Below, piece by piece: positions 9,947-19,046 of a DNA stretch of 59,260 bases; the first letter of the stretch is position 1; each line of letters opens with the position of its first letter. The notes under the pieces are model-generated. The model did no database searches. It worked only from the letters and a program-made list of their open reading frames with translations, and was not told where the DNA came from. A program made the position numbers and the translations under genes. The stretch comes from Nitrosomonas sp. JL21 (GTDB lineage: Bacteria; Pseudomonadota; Gammaproteobacteria; Burkholderiales; Nitrosomonadaceae): positions 1 to 59,260 of the forward strand of contig NZ_QRCB01000050.1 of NCBI RefSeq assembly GCF_009833095.1, written 5' to 3'.

Positions 9947-11284
9947 CTATATTTTACGCTTTGCTTGTTGATCCAAAGCACGTAAATGCGCCAATTTCTC
10001 CTGAATTTTCTGTTCCAGCCCGTAGCCAGTCGGTTCATAAAAGTTGACCTCGGGCATGCCGTCAGGAAAATACTGTTCGCCGGCCACATATGCGTCCGGA
10101 TAATCATGCGCATAGCGATAGTCTTTGCCGTAGCCGAGGTCTTTCATGACCCGGGTCGGCGCATTGCGCAAATGGATCGGAACGCGGCGTGATTGATCGC
10201 GAGCAACGAAAGCACGCGCTTTGTCGTAAGCCAGATAAGCCGCATTGCTTTTCGGCGCGCAGGCCAAATATAAACTGACTTGCGCCAGCGCCAGTTCGCC
10301 TTCCGGACTGCCGAGGCGTTCATAGGTTTCACAGGCATCCAGGGCCAAACGAAGCGCGCGCGGATCGGCCAGGCCGATATCTTCAACGGCCATGCGGATC
10401 AAGCGCCGGCCGATATACAGCGCGTCGGCCCCGCCATCGAGCATGCGGCACAGCCAATACAGCGCCGCGTCGGGAGAAGAGCCGCGAACCGATTTGTGCA
10501 ATGCGGAAATCTGGTCGTAAAACGCGTCGCCGCCTTTATCAAAATTGCGCGTATTTTGGGACAATGCATTCAGGGTGGTGGTTTTATCGATATGTGTCAG
10601 CGCTGCGGCGCTGGCGGCAGTTTGGACTTGTTCGAGCAGATTCAGCAGACGCCGGGCGTCGCCATCGGCAAATTCGATGATGACCTGCCGCGCTTCATCG
10701 GAAAATTCCACATTACCCAGCGCCTGGCTGACGGCGCGTTCAAACAACTGAGACAGTTCATCCTGCGACAAAGCAGTGAGCACGTACACTTGGGTGCGTG
10801 ACAGCAGCGCGTTATTCACTTCAAATGACGGATTCTCAGTGGTGGCGCCGACAAACGTGATCAATCCTTGCTCCACATACGGTAAGAATGCATCTTGCTG
10901 TGCTTTGTTGAAGCGATGGACTTCATCGACGAACAAGATGGTGTGGCGTCCGCTTTGCTGGAGAGTCAATTCAGCGCGTTCTATGGCCGCGCGGATATCT
11001 TTAACACCGGATAGAACCGCGGATAATGATATGAATTCACAATTGAATTCATGAGCCATGATGCGTGCCAGCGTGGTTTTGCCTGTGCCAGGCGGACCCC
11101 AGAGGATCATCGAATGCGGTTTGCCGGTTTCGAAGGCCAAGCGCAGCGGCTTACCCGGGCCGAGCAGATGCTGTTGTCCTATGACGTCTGAGAGCTGCTT
11201 GGGGCGTAGCTGTTCAGCCAGCGGTATATGTGGGGAAGGGGATTGCGTGGATGAAAATAAGTCAGCATCACTCACTGATGACAT
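9947..11284 (-). CDS. rarA: Replication-associated recombination protein A (AAA+ ATPase)
   Basis: RarA/MgsA is a clamp-loader-like AAA+ ATPase that acts at stalled replication forks. Walker A (LWGPPGTGKTTLAR) and Walker B (ILFVDEVHRFNK) are present, followed by sensor motifs (FVGATTENPSFEVN) and the C-terminal tetramerisation region (NFYEPTGYGLEQKIQEKLAHL). The frame is open further upstream to 11386, but that extra N-terminus is Arg-rich and unlike the family. I chose the ATG at 11284 (MSSVSDADLFSS); the in-frame ATG at 11290 is equally possible. The gene overlaps the 3' end of lolA by 17 bp, suggesting coupling. The product is about 445 residues. Confidence 0.95.
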   Translation of the reverse strand: MSSVSDADLFSSTQSPSPHIPLAEQLRPKQLSDVIGQQHLLGPGKPLRLAFETGKPHSMILWGPPGTGKTTLARIMAHEFNCEFISLSAVLSGVKDIRAAIERAELTLQQSGRHTILFVDEVHRFNKAQQDAFLPYVEQGLITFVGATTENPSFEVNNALLSRTQVYVLTALSQDELSQLFERAVSQALGNVEFSDEARQVIIEFADGDARRLLNLLEQVQTAASAAALTHIDKTTTLNALSQNTRNFDKGGDAFYDQISALHKSVRGSSPDAALYWLCRMLDGGADALYIGRRLIRMAVEDIGLADPRALRLALDACETYERLGSPEGELALAQVSLYLACAPKSNAAYLAYDKARAFVARDQSRRVPIHLRNAPTRVMKDLGYGKDYRYAHDYPDAYVAGEQYFPDGMPEVNFYEPTGYGLEQKIQEKLAHLRALDQQAKRKI

Positions 11285-11894
11285 CCGCATTGGCCGGAGG
11301 CGTGAATGTGAACGAATCTGCCGGCAAGCGGGGATTCTTGTCCAATTCGGAGAAAGCCAGTACCGTCGTTTGCCCAAAACTGTCACGCAGCGCCATGATT
11401 TTCAGCGTGCCATCCGGTGAAAAGCCCATCTGAATGAATTCAAATACGCTTTCCTTATTTTTCGGAATGGCTTCGAGCCATTCGAGCTCATTTTGTACAC
11501 CCAGTTCGGTCAGTTCGAAATTGTCCTCGATGGCGCTATTGCCTGCGAGGAGCGCTGCGGGACTGCTGCCAATGGCGATGTTGAAGGGCCGTATCGTGAC
11601 CTGGTTGAGATCCTGGTCGTAAAACCATACTTGTTTGCCATCGCCGACGATGAGCTGTTCATAGGGTTTTTCGTAAGTCCAGCGGAATTTTTCGGGACGT
11701 TCGAATAGCATCGTTCCTTTCGATTCTTGCAATGTGCGTGCGCTTTTGTCATACAACGTTTGCGAAAAATTTGCCCGGACGGTGCGCGTGTCATGGATGA
11801 AGCTTTTCAGGCTGCCGATCGCAGTAGCATTTGCCTGGGGTGCTAGCAAGCTGCTGATCAATAGCATAAGAATGAAATAATAATGGCGAATCAT
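11268..11894 (-). CDS. lolA: Outer-membrane lipoprotein carrier LolA
   Basis: LolA is the periplasmic chaperone that carries lipoproteins from the LolCDE complex to LolB. From the ATG at 11894 the protein is 208 residues, with a clear signal peptide (MIRHYYFILMLLISSLLAPQ then ANA) followed by RANFSQTLYDKSARTLQESK and the EKFRWTYEKPYEQLIVGDG core typical of LolA. A further in-frame ATG at 11942 would add 16 residues before the signal peptide and is less likely; an AAGGC precedes 11894. It lies between ftsK and rarA, the usual neighbours. Confidence 0.93.
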   Translation of the reverse strand: MIRHYYFILMLLISSLLAPQANATAIGSLKSFIHDTRTVRANFSQTLYDKSARTLQESKGTMLFERPEKFRWTYEKPYEQLIVGDGKQVWFYDQDLNQVTIRPFNIAIGSSPAALLAGNSAIEDNFELTELGVQNELEWLEAIPKNKESVFEFIQMGFSPDGTLKIMALRDSFGQTTVLAFSELDKNPRLPADSFTFTPPANADVISE

Positions 11895-11944
11895 TGGGTT
11901 TGCCTTAGAGTTGAGGGAAGAAGCGCGCATAGGGCCAAACAAAA

Positions 11945-14245
11945 TTATTCGCCACGTGCGGGCGCGAGCACTTCGCGATTGCCGTTGCTTTGCATCGATG
12001 AAACCAATCCGGCGCGCTCCATTTCTTCGATTATTCGGGCGGCGCGATTATAACCGATGCGTAAATTGCGTTGCACCAGAGAAATTGATGCGCGACGGGT
12101 TTTGACGACAATCGCGACGGCCTCATCATACAGCGGATCGGCTTCGCCTTCCGCCGATTTCTTGCTTTCGGGAGCGTCGCTATTGTCATTGTCTTCTTCA
12201 CCGGTGCTGAGAATTTCTTCGATATAGCACGGTTCGCCATGTTCTTTCAGGTATTCGACGACCTTGTGCACTTCATGATCGGCGACGAAAGCGCCATGAA
12301 TTCGTTGCGGATAACCGCTGCCCGGCGGCAGGTACAGCATGTCGCCCTGGCCTAACAGCGCCTCGGCGCCCATCTGATCGAGTATGGTGCGCGAATCGAT
12401 TTTGCTCGAGACTTGAAAGGCAATGCGGGTGGGAATATTGGCTTTGATCAGACCGGTGATGACGTCCACCGACGGACGTTGCGTCGCCAGCAGCAGATGG
12501 ATACCGGAGGCGCGGGCTTTTTGAGCGAGCCGTGCGATCAGATGTTCGACCTTCTTGCCGGCGACCATCATCAGATCGGCTAACTCATCAATCACCACGA
12601 CGATCAGCGGCAATTCGTCCAGATAATCCGGTTCTGCTTCGGCTGCGTTCAGCGGATTCAACAGCGGTTCTTCTTTTTTGAGCGCTTCCTGGATTTTTTG
12701 GTTATAACCGCTGAGATTGCGCACGCCGAGCGCTGACATCAGTTTGTAGCGCCTCTCCATCTCATTGACGCACCAGCGCAGTGCGCTGGAGGCTTCGCGC
12801 ATATCGGTCACCACGGGCGTGAGGAGGTGGGGAATGCCTTCATAAACCGATAATTCGAGCATTTTGGGATCGATCAGGATGAGGCGGGTTTGCTCCGGGG
12901 GCGTTTTGTAGATCAGGCTTAAAATCACTGCATTAATCGCAACCGATTTGCCGGATCCCGTCGTTCCCGCCACCAATGCATGTGGCATTTTCGCCAGATC
13001 CGACACGATCGGGCGGCCGCTGATGTCTTTACCCAGCGCAATCGTGAGCAGAGAGGCGGAATCTGCATACGCCTGGGAACTGAGAATTTCCTGCAGCCGC
13101 ACGATTTGCCGCTTGGGATTGGGAAGTTCAAGTCCCATACTGGTTTTGCCAGGGATCGTTTCGACCACGCGGATGCTGGCAACGGATAATGCGCGCGCCA
13201 GATCCTTGATCAGGCTGATGACCTGGCTACCTTTCACGCCGATTGCCGGTTCGATTTCATAGCGCGTAATCACGGGCCCTGGAAAAGCGGCGATTACCTT
13301 GACTTCGACGCCGAATTCCTTGAGTTTGCGCTCGATCAAACGGGATGTGAATTCAAGCGTTTCCTTGGATAGTATTTCAAAATCCTTGTCAGGTTCATCC
13401 AGTAAATGCAAAGGCGGTAGCGGAGAATCCGGCAAATCCGAAAACAGCGGGGTTTGCTTTTCCTTGGCGATGCGCGGCGATTTGGCGATCGTCGTGGTAG
13501 GTAATTCAATATGAAGCTGGCGATTGTCTTCGATACGTTTTTTCTCGTTCTCAACGATTTCATCGCGCATCCGCGAGGCGATCAGTCCTGCGAACTTGTC
13601 CTGGCGGGTTTGCCAGCTATTTTGAATGAATAAGCAGAAGTTTTCGATATTTTCGCCAATTTTTTCAACGAATCGCACCCATGACAAACCGGTGAATTGA
13701 CTGAAGCCAATCGCGATCAGTATGAGCAACGTCAGCGTTGCGCCGGTGAAGCCGAGAATACGCGAGAGATAATAGCTGATGGTATTTCCCAGCATGCCGC
13801 CGGGCATCAAAGGAAGCGATACATTGAGAGTATGAAAACGCAATGATTCCAGTCCACTGCTGGCTGTCAGCAATAGCAGAAAACCAGCTGCAGAAAGCAC
13901 TAGCGAATGCCGGTCGAAAATACCTGCCGTGTCGATGCGGCGGTAGCTCCAGGCAACGGCTGATAAAAAGAAAGCCACCCACCACCATGCTGAGGTGCCA
14001 AACAGATAGAGCAATAAATCAGCCAACCAAGCACCGACATGACCGCCGGCATTATGGATCTGGTTGAAATCCCCGCTGTGTGACCAACCTGCGTCGCCGC
14101 GATGATAGCTGAAGAATATCAAAATCAGATACAGTGCCGCTCCTGTCAGAATCAAGCAAATCGATTCCCGCAGCAGGCGTGCCACTCGAGGTGAAAATGA
14201 TTGGCCTGTGGATTTCTTGGCCATCGGTCGATTGATTAAACTCAT
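11945..14245 (-). CDS. ftsK: DNA translocase FtsK
   Basis: This 766-residue FtsK/SpoIIIE protein couples chromosome segregation to division at the septum. Four membrane segments lie within about residues 25-190. A short linker follows, much shorter than in E. coli (1329 residues in total). The RecA-like motor has Walker A ([13 protein letters not shown]) and Walker B-like [14 protein letters not shown]. The C-terminal gamma winged helix ([20 protein letters not shown] to GLVSSM) reads KOPS-type orienting sites. The start may instead be Met8 at 14224 (MAKKST). It is the first gene of the ftsK-lolA-rarA-serS run. Confidence 0.96.
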   Translation of the reverse strand: MSLINRPMAKKSTGQSFSPRVARLLRESICLILTGAALYLILIFFSYHRGDAGWSHSGDFNQIHNAGGHVGAWLADLLLYLFGTSAWWWVAFFLSAVAWSYRRIDTAGIFDRHSLVLSAAGFLLLLTASSGLESLRFHTLNVSLPLMPGGMLGNTISYYLSRILGFTGATLTLLILIAIGFSQFTGLSWVRFVEKIGENIENFCLFIQNSWQTRQDKFAGLIASRMRDEIVENEKKRIEDNRQLHIELPTTTIAKSPRIAKEKQTPLFSDLPDSPLPPLHLLDEPDKDFEILSKETLEFTSRLIERKLKEFGVEVKVIAAFPGPVITRYEIEPAIGVKGSQVISLIKDLARALSVASIRVVETIPGKTSMGLELPNPKRQIVRLQEILSSQAYADSASLLTIALGKDISGRPIVSDLAKMPHALVAGTTGSGKSVAINAVILSLIYKTPPEQTRLILIDPKMLELSVYEGIPHLLTPVVTDMREASSALRWCVNEMERRYKLMSALGVRNLSGYNQKIQEALKKEEPLLNPLNAAEAEPDYLDELPLIVVVIDELADLMMVAGKKVEHLIARLAQKARASGIHLLLATQRPSVDVITGLIKANIPTRIAFQVSSKIDSRTILDQMGAEALLGQGDMLYLPPGSGYPQRIHGAFVADHEVHKVVEYLKEHGEPCYIEEILSTGEEDNDNSDAPESKKSAEGEADPLYDEAVAIVVKTRRASISLVQRNLRIGYNRAARIIEEMERAGLVSSMQSNGNREVLAPARGE

Positions 14246-14420
14246 GGGTATCGCAGAAGCCGTTCGTGTTTATCGGATGGGATACTAAGAGAATGCTAAT
14301 AATTTTTTTTCAGAATATCAGCTTGTGCGCTTCTTCCGAGATTTTGTGAAGCTCAATTGAAGTGTAATACTGATTATTCTGATGGGATGGACTGATGATA
14401 TCAAGCCAATGGACGATCAA

Positions 14421-15347
14421 TCAACCGTCAGATCGTGATCGCGATAAGATCGCGGCAACATGTGATTTATCTTTGCTGGCGACTTCGGGTAAAGTCGAAA
14501 CCAGGTTTTTACCGTTGCTTTTTGAGATGAGCAATGCATCTTCTGCACGTTTGCATAAATCTATTTTGCTGTCATTGTGCCCCAGCATTGCGATACCGAT
14601 ACTGGTCGTGATTTTTCTTTCCGTGCATTCTTTCTCCATTTTGATGGAGATTTTTTTACGAATGGCTTCGCAAACTTCCTTGGCTTCTGATAACTCAGTT
14701 TCGGGAAATAAAATAGCAAATACGTCCGTATCAATGTGATAAAAGAGATCGGATGTTCTGATATTGGTTTTGATGTCTGCAGAGATTTTCTTGATCACAT
14801 CGTTGGAATACTGACGATCGTGTGAATCGCTGAATAATTTGAAATGATCGATGTCAATGATCGCAACCGATAAATTGCGGTGATAGCGTTCGCATCGCAG
14901 AATCTCAGTATCCAACTCGGTTTCGAAAGCTTGCCGGTTTTTTTGTCCAGTGATGGGATCAATCAACGTTTGGGTCAGGAGCGCAGACATGTCTATATTA
15001 GTTTTTTTGATCTTGATGACCATGACCGTCGAGCAAACGATCAATAACAAAGTCAGTCCCCGATTGAATAACACAATATTCATCGGCAGAATAATGCCGG
15101 GTGAATGATAAAAACCCACGATAGTCAATATGATGGATAGAGCGGCTACGAAATAGGTAAATTGAATCCCGCTGATCCATAAGCTGGCGAATATCACTAG
15201 CACATACGGAGTGGCGGCTGCAACGCCGAGGGGTAAGTGCAGATCGAAAACAAATATAAACAGCGTGGCAATCAATAAAATCAATCCATTAATTGGAATC
15301 GAATATTCTTTCAAGCTGGAAGCTGCAGTGAGAATTGAGCTACGCAT
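14421..15347 (-). CDS. Membrane protein with degenerate GGDEF domain
   Basis: This 308-residue protein has about four or five N-terminal membrane segments (residues ~18-115) followed by a diguanylate-cyclase fold. The DPITGQKNRQAFETEL and IIDIDHFKLFSD motifs are recognisable. The signature loop reads DTDVF instead of GGDEF (before AILFPET), losing both glycines and the catalytic Glu. Di-GMP synthesis is therefore unlikely; such proteins may be ligand- or partner-sensing remnants. The C-terminal TSIGIAMLGHND and RAEDALLISKSNGKN segments are conserved, so the fold is under selection. It is flanked by ftsK and an RDD gene on the same strand, each well separated. Confidence 0.85.
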   Translation of the reverse strand: MRSSILTAASSLKEYSIPINGLILLIATLFIFVFDLHLPLGVAAATPYVLVIFASLWISGIQFTYFVAALSIILTIVGFYHSPGIILPMNIVLFNRGLTLLLIVCSTVMVIKIKKTNIDMSALLTQTLIDPITGQKNRQAFETELDTEILRCERYHRNLSVAIIDIDHFKLFSDSHDRQYSNDVIKKISADIKTNIRTSDLFYHIDTDVFAILFPETELSEAKEVCEAIRKKISIKMEKECTERKITTSIGIAMLGHNDSKIDLCKRAEDALLISKSNGKNLVSTLPEVASKDKSHVAAILSRSRSDG

Positions 15348-15515
15348 CTGTTTATATTAAGTCTTTATCAGAAAGAGTAATTTATGCTGACATTATGCGA
15401 ATTTAAGAAAATCTTCTTTAAATAAAACAAATTACAGCGCAGTTATTATACCTATTTTTATTAAAAGCACAGCTAAAAATTTTTATATGTAACTTTATGT
15501 TTTTTATTATAAAAA

Positions 15516-16007
15516 CTAAATATCGAGTTTTATGATTCGGGTGCCGGCTAATCGATCATGGAGAAATTGACCGTCATGATCAAACAATGCCCAAATGAAG
15601 CCAGAGCCGAAAATGAGTGCGCTGATCAAGACGAGTTGCAATGGAGATACAAAATTAAATGGAAGTAATTGATCAATAATAATAAAAATAAATATCCCAA
15701 TTAATGTGTATAAGAAGCGGCTAATTGCTTGCTTTTTGCTGACGGTTTTCCCGTCGCGCGATACCAGGCGCATCTTCCAAGTTTGCATTGCCAACGTTTG
15801 GCCGCCATGTGTCCAGAACCAAGTGAAATAATATCCCATGATTATTACAAGATAACATTGGAACAATGGCTTGAAAAATGGAGCATTGGTATCGCTAAAG
15901 ATCAGGTGAAAGATCAAGCTGGCAATGAACAGAATCGCAAAAAGAATGAATGTTTCATAGATGAGGCATATGATTCGCCGCCAGAAGCCGGGAGTTGAGT
16001 GTGTCAT
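15516..16007 (-). CDS. RDD family membrane protein
   Basis: This 163-residue protein opens with the RDD pattern (PGFWRRIICLIYETFILFAI) and has three to four membrane segments at about 11-35, 46-65, 100-118 and 124-142. The central GGQTLAMQTWKMRLVSRDGK and C-terminal HDRLAGTRIIKL segments are typical of RDD proteins. The family has no firmly established single function; some members transport ions or help survival in salt. The 168 bp downstream of its stop, before the GGDEF gene, are very AT-rich and hold no gene. Confidence 0.85.
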   Translation of the reverse strand: MTHSTPGFWRRIICLIYETFILFAILFIASLIFHLIFSDTNAPFFKPLFQCYLVIIMGYYFTWFWTHGGQTLAMQTWKMRLVSRDGKTVSKKQAISRFLYTLIGIFIFIIIDQLLPFNFVSPLQLVLISALIFGSGFIWALFDHDGQFLHDRLAGTRIIKLDI

Positions 16008-16034
16008 GTGTTTGAGTTAAGTCAATATCGAATG

Positions 16035-16099
16035 AAGAAATGAGAGATAAATTCCTTCGGTGATTTTATATGGGAACTCCTAAGAAATGAGAGATAAAT
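16035..16099. repeat. 18-bp direct repeat in the tonB upstream region
   Basis: AAGAAATGAGAGATAAAT occurs at 16035-16052 and again at 16082-16099, 47 bp apart, just upstream of the Fur-box candidate. The exact match over 18 bp is unlikely by chance in so short a region. It could be a second regulator's binding site or a small local duplication. Confidence 0.6.
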
Positions 16100-16112
16100 C
16101 AATTTTGATTAT

Positions 16113-16127
16113 TGATAACTATTATCG
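16113..16127. promoter_or_regulatory. Fur box upstream of tonB-exbB-exbD
   Basis: TGATAACTATTATCG matches the 7-1-7 Fur consensus TGATAAT-N-ATTATCA at 12 of 14 positions. It lies about 170 bp before the tonB ATG, in an AT-rich region suited to a promoter. Iron-dependent repression of the TonB system is the expected consequence. Confidence 0.7.
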
Positions 16128-16298
16128 TTTACGTTATTATATTATAGTGTTTCAAGGATAAAAATTAAGCTACTGTTCCTACCGATGAGCATAACGCGAT
16201 TAATTTTAGCTTGATAGGTTATTCGAAGATCAGAACAAACATGATCATCGTCGTATTCAGTCATTCTTCTGTAAAGTTTGTTAAGTTGGTATCAGGTA

Positions 16299-17006
16299 AT
16301 GCAATCACTAGCTCAAAGAAATTCTGAGTATCTAAATTCACAAGAGCGTCTTATTTCAGCGCCCGGATTACTTTTTGTTCTCATAGTTCATGCCATCGTA
16401 CTTTATATTCTATGGAATCAAAAGCTTCTTCCGAAGCCTGATCAATTTGTTACATTGTTCGCTGAATTTATCTCAGCTCCGCCGCCCAGTTCTGAGCCGC
16501 CAATGCCAATGGCTGAGCCTGCACCCGTTAAGCTTCAGCCGGCAAAAAAGCCTGTCGTCAAACCCAAGCAGGAGCGACTCGTAACAAAATCAACCGCACC
16601 TGCGAAACAAACTCATTTGGAACCGTTTAAGCCAGATGAACCCATTGTTGAGCAAGCTCAAGAATCTTTGCCCGTGACAAATGCCGCGCAGCCTGCTCAA
16701 ATGCCAACCGGACCGGTTACGTTATCATCAGAATTATCTGTTTCATGCCCTAAATTGAATGCCCCTGCTTATCCTGCCATTTCTCGGCGGATGGGAGAAG
16801 AAGGTAAATTGGTCCTTCGGGTGGAACTGGATGAGAATGGGCATATTGATAATGCCAAAGTTATCAATAGCAGTGGTTATGAACGTCTCGATTCGGCAGC
16901 TTTGAGTGCAGTGAAGAGTTGGCAGTGCAATCCCTCAATTCGTAATGGTCAGCCGGTTCGGGCGGTTGCTTTACAGCCTTTTAATTTTGTACTGCAAGGA
17001 AATTAA
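16299..17006 (+). CDS. tonB: TonB energy-transducing protein
   Basis: TonB spans the periplasm and passes proton-motive energy from ExbB/ExbD to outer-membrane receptors. The protein (235 residues from this ATG) has an N-terminal membrane anchor (LLFVLIVHAIVLYILW). A Pro/Lys-rich spacer follows (PPPSSEPPMPMAEPAPVKL, KKPVVKPKQ). The C-terminal TonB fold carries YPAISRRMGEEGKLVLRVEL and the SGYERLDSAALSAVKSW motif. The frame opens with a TTG at 16278, but the ATG at 16299 gives a normal N-terminus. exbB starts 3 bases after the stop. It lies downstream of a strong Fur box. Confidence 0.93.
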   Translation: MQSLAQRNSEYLNSQERLISAPGLLFVLIVHAIVLYILWNQKLLPKPDQFVTLFAEFISAPPPSSEPPMPMAEPAPVKLQPAKKPVVKPKQERLVTKSTAPAKQTHLEPFKPDEPIVEQAQESLPVTNAAQPAQMPTGPVTLSSELSVSCPKLNAPAYPAISRRMGEEGKLVLRVELDENGHIDNAKVINSSGYERLDSAALSAVKSWQCNPSIRNGQPVRAVALQPFNFVLQGN

Positions 17007-17009
17007 TGA

Positions 17010-17777
17010 ATGGAACAAGGACTTGGTTTTTCGCATTTTCTGTCTCAAATTGATGAAGTCGGAATGTGTGTGCTGGTGTTGCTGTTATCCCTTTCAGTGG
17101 CGAGCTGGTACCTGATTGTCACTAAAAGCATTGTCAATCTAATCGCAAAACGGCGAGCAGAAGCTTTTCTCAAACATTTCTGGAGCTTTGATTCGCTCAA
17201 TGCCGTTAATTTGGAATTCAAGAATGTTGCTCCCAACAATGCTTTTGCGGAGCTTGCCAAGTTGGGGATTGAGGCTGCTGCGGATTCGAAAATCCATAGT
17301 TCTCACAAGCTGGCCGCCGCTGGTGGTACGAGTGAATTTTTAACCCGAACCTTACGGAATGGAATCGACCAAGAAGCAACGCGGATCGAAAATGGACTTA
17401 CTTTGATTGCCTCCGCCGGTTCTGCAGCACCTTATATCGGTTTGTTTGGAACGGTATGGGGCATTTATCACGCGTTGATCCAGATTGGATTATCGGGCCA
17501 AGGTACATTAGATAAAGTAGCCGGTCCCGTAGGTGAGGCCTTGATTATGACGGCACTAGGTCTTGCTGTGGCTATTCCCGCAGTGCTTGCGTATAACGCT
17601 TTTGTGCGCCGTAACCGTATTTGGTTGGCGCGTCTGGAGGCTTTTGCGCACGATCTCTTCGTTCTCATTACCGTTGGCGATGATCGTCATCATCAAGCTT
17701 CGATATCATCGCTGCAATCAGCTCGACCAATTGCTGATGAAGTAGTAAATAACGCCGCCATCGAAAGGAGATCATGA
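17010..17777 (+). CDS. exbB: ExbB proton-channel subunit of the TonB complex
   Basis: This 255-residue MotA/TolQ/ExbB-family inner-membrane protein has three membrane segments, at about 18-38, 130-155 and 172-192. The core carries IASAGSAAPYIGLFGTVWGI and GPVGEALIMTALGLAVAIPA, the conserved family signature. The ATG follows AAGGAAATTAATGA, so its ribosome-binding site overlaps the end of tonB. Its stop overlaps the exbD start by 4 bases. With ExbD it forms the proton-driven motor for TonB. TolQ is the main alternative, but the adjacent tonB, Fur box and receptor favour ExbB. Confidence 0.93.
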   Translation: MEQGLGFSHFLSQIDEVGMCVLVLLLSLSVASWYLIVTKSIVNLIAKRRAEAFLKHFWSFDSLNAVNLEFKNVAPNNAFAELAKLGIEAAADSKIHSSHKLAAAGGTSEFLTRTLRNGIDQEATRIENGLTLIASAGSAAPYIGLFGTVWGIYHALIQIGLSGQGTLDKVAGPVGEALIMTALGLAVAIPAVLAYNAFVRRNRIWLARLEAFAHDLFVLITVGDDRHHQASISSLQSARPIADEVVNNAAIERRS

Positions 17778-18202
17778 TGGGATTCGGCAGTATGCAGAGT
17801 AACGGGCGTCAGCCTCCCATGTCAGATATTAATGTCGTTCCGTTGGTTGATGTGATGTTAGTGTTATTGATCATTTTTATCATTACTGCGCCATTGTTGA
17901 CGCATTCCGTGAAGATTGATTTGCCAAAAGCAGAGAGTAATCCGAATGCGGCGCAGTCAGAGCATGTCGAGCTGGCCATTCGAGCGGATGGTAGTCTTTT
18001 TTGGAACGGAGAGTCAGTGATTCTGGAAAATTTGACCTCACGTTTTCATGATGCCGCTCTCCAATCACCTACAACCGAATTGCATATCCGGGCTGATAAA
18101 TTAGCTCACTATGAGCATGTGGCAAAAATAATGAGCATTGCAGCCAAGGCAGGAATAACAAAAATTGGTTTTATCACCGATCCTTCAATATCTGCACCTT
18201 GA
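17774..18202 (+). CDS. exbD: ExbD subunit of the TonB complex
   Basis: This 142-residue protein has one N-terminal membrane helix (VPLVDVMLVLLIIFIITAPL), which contains the essential Asp of the ExbD/TolR family, followed by a periplasmic domain (VELAIRADGSLFWNGE, TELHIRADKLAHYEHVAKIM). It is the last gene of the tonB-exbB-exbD operon and starts inside the exbB stop (ATGA-type overlap). Confidence 0.93.
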   Translation: MMGFGSMQSNGRQPPMSDINVVPLVDVMLVLLIIFIITAPLLTHSVKIDLPKAESNPNAAQSEHVELAIRADGSLFWNGESVILENLTSRFHDAALQSPTTELHIRADKLAHYEHVAKIMSIAAKAGITKIGFITDPSISAP

Positions 18203-18494
18203 CTTAAAAATTGTTGAGGGAGGTCCTATAAACTCAATAATGCCAACCATTGTTCAGATTTCGCAGGCCTTTGAACAAAGGGACCAGATATTTAGGCGCT
18301 GTAGTTTTCTGTTTGTGTTTTTGAGAGCTCTTCAATTCGATTAATCCCTGGATGCCGAGTATTTCATTTTCTTAACTATAAAACATCCACAAAATAGTTG
18401 CATTGTACAGAAAAAATGATAGAATTAAGAATCGTTCTCATTAGTATTGCTTTAAAACGAATTCCTGAAACATAAACTACAAGGCATATAAGAA
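18203..18494. other. Intergenic region carrying the bfd promoter
   Basis: These 292 bp separate exbD from bfd. Apart from the Fur-like site at 18426-18440, no gene or strong terminator hairpin was seen. The distal part is AT-rich, as expected for a promoter. Confidence 0.4.
18426..18440. promoter_or_regulatory. Fur-like site upstream of bfd
   Basis: TAAGAATCGTTCTCA matches the 7-1-7 Fur consensus at about 10 of 14 positions and is itself largely palindromic. It lies 55 bp before the bfd ATG. bfd is an iron-starvation gene repressed by Fur in many proteobacteria, which supports the call. Confidence 0.5.
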
Positions 18495-18719
18495 ATGTAT
18501 GTATGTATCTGTAAAGGTGTGACAGAAAACACATTGCGCGCAGCGATCTATCAAGGAGCGGATAGAATGCGAGATTTGAAAGCATGCTTGGGGGTTACCG
18601 GGCAGTGTGGTCTGTGCGCGTGTCATGCTAAACAAATTCTGGATGAAACGCTGTCAGAAAGAACACCTATGCAAAAGCGGGAGCTTCACTCTGCTGAGAT
18701 GTGTGAAACAGCAGCTTAG
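18495..18719 (+). CDS. bfd: Bacterioferritin-associated ferredoxin
   Basis: This 74-residue [2Fe-2S] protein has the Bfd cysteine set C4, C6, C38 and C41 (MYVCICKG and GQCGLCACHA). In known systems it donates electrons to bacterioferritin to release stored iron. It is slightly longer than E. coli Bfd (64 residues), with an extra C-terminal tail. No bacterioferritin gene is adjacent. Its place between the TonB operon and a siderophore-type receptor, with a Fur-like site, fits an iron-starvation response. Confidence 0.92.
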   Translation: MYVCICKGVTENTLRAAIYQGADRMRDLKACLGVTGQCGLCACHAKQILDETLSERTPMQKRELHSAEMCETAA

Positions 18720-19046
18720 AAAATGGTGAGGTTGGGTATTAGTATTAGTTAAATAGTATCAATTGATTACAGTAATTATGGTCAGGTGAGCAACTCGTCT
18801 GTTGTAATTTTGCTCAAAATTTTAAATTTAATATTCCTCTTCGTTTCAAGAATATCATAAAATAATCAAAATCATAGTTTGGCGTAATCATACGGATAAA
18901 TTTTATCTTGGTCGAACTATTCATGATGCTTCTTCACATTGCAGAGATTATTCTATTTATTTGAATGATGCGATGTTGATCTTGTAGATGTAACTCTTTG
19001 TTTCAAAGACATCTTCGATGTGCATATAAATTTTGTTTAATTCATT
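18720..19046. other. 327-bp intergenic region before the TonB-dependent receptor
   Basis: This AT-rich DNA lies between bfd and the receptor gene. No ORF or hairpin of note was found. I looked for a Fur box here and found no match as good as those at 16113 or 21490. A receptor promoter is expected in the right half. Confidence 0.4.

Noticed and set aside
18720..19046. Fur box directly upstream of the TonB-dependent receptor
   Set aside because: Several AT-rich partial matches exist but none reaches the quality of the sites at 16113, 18426 or 21490.
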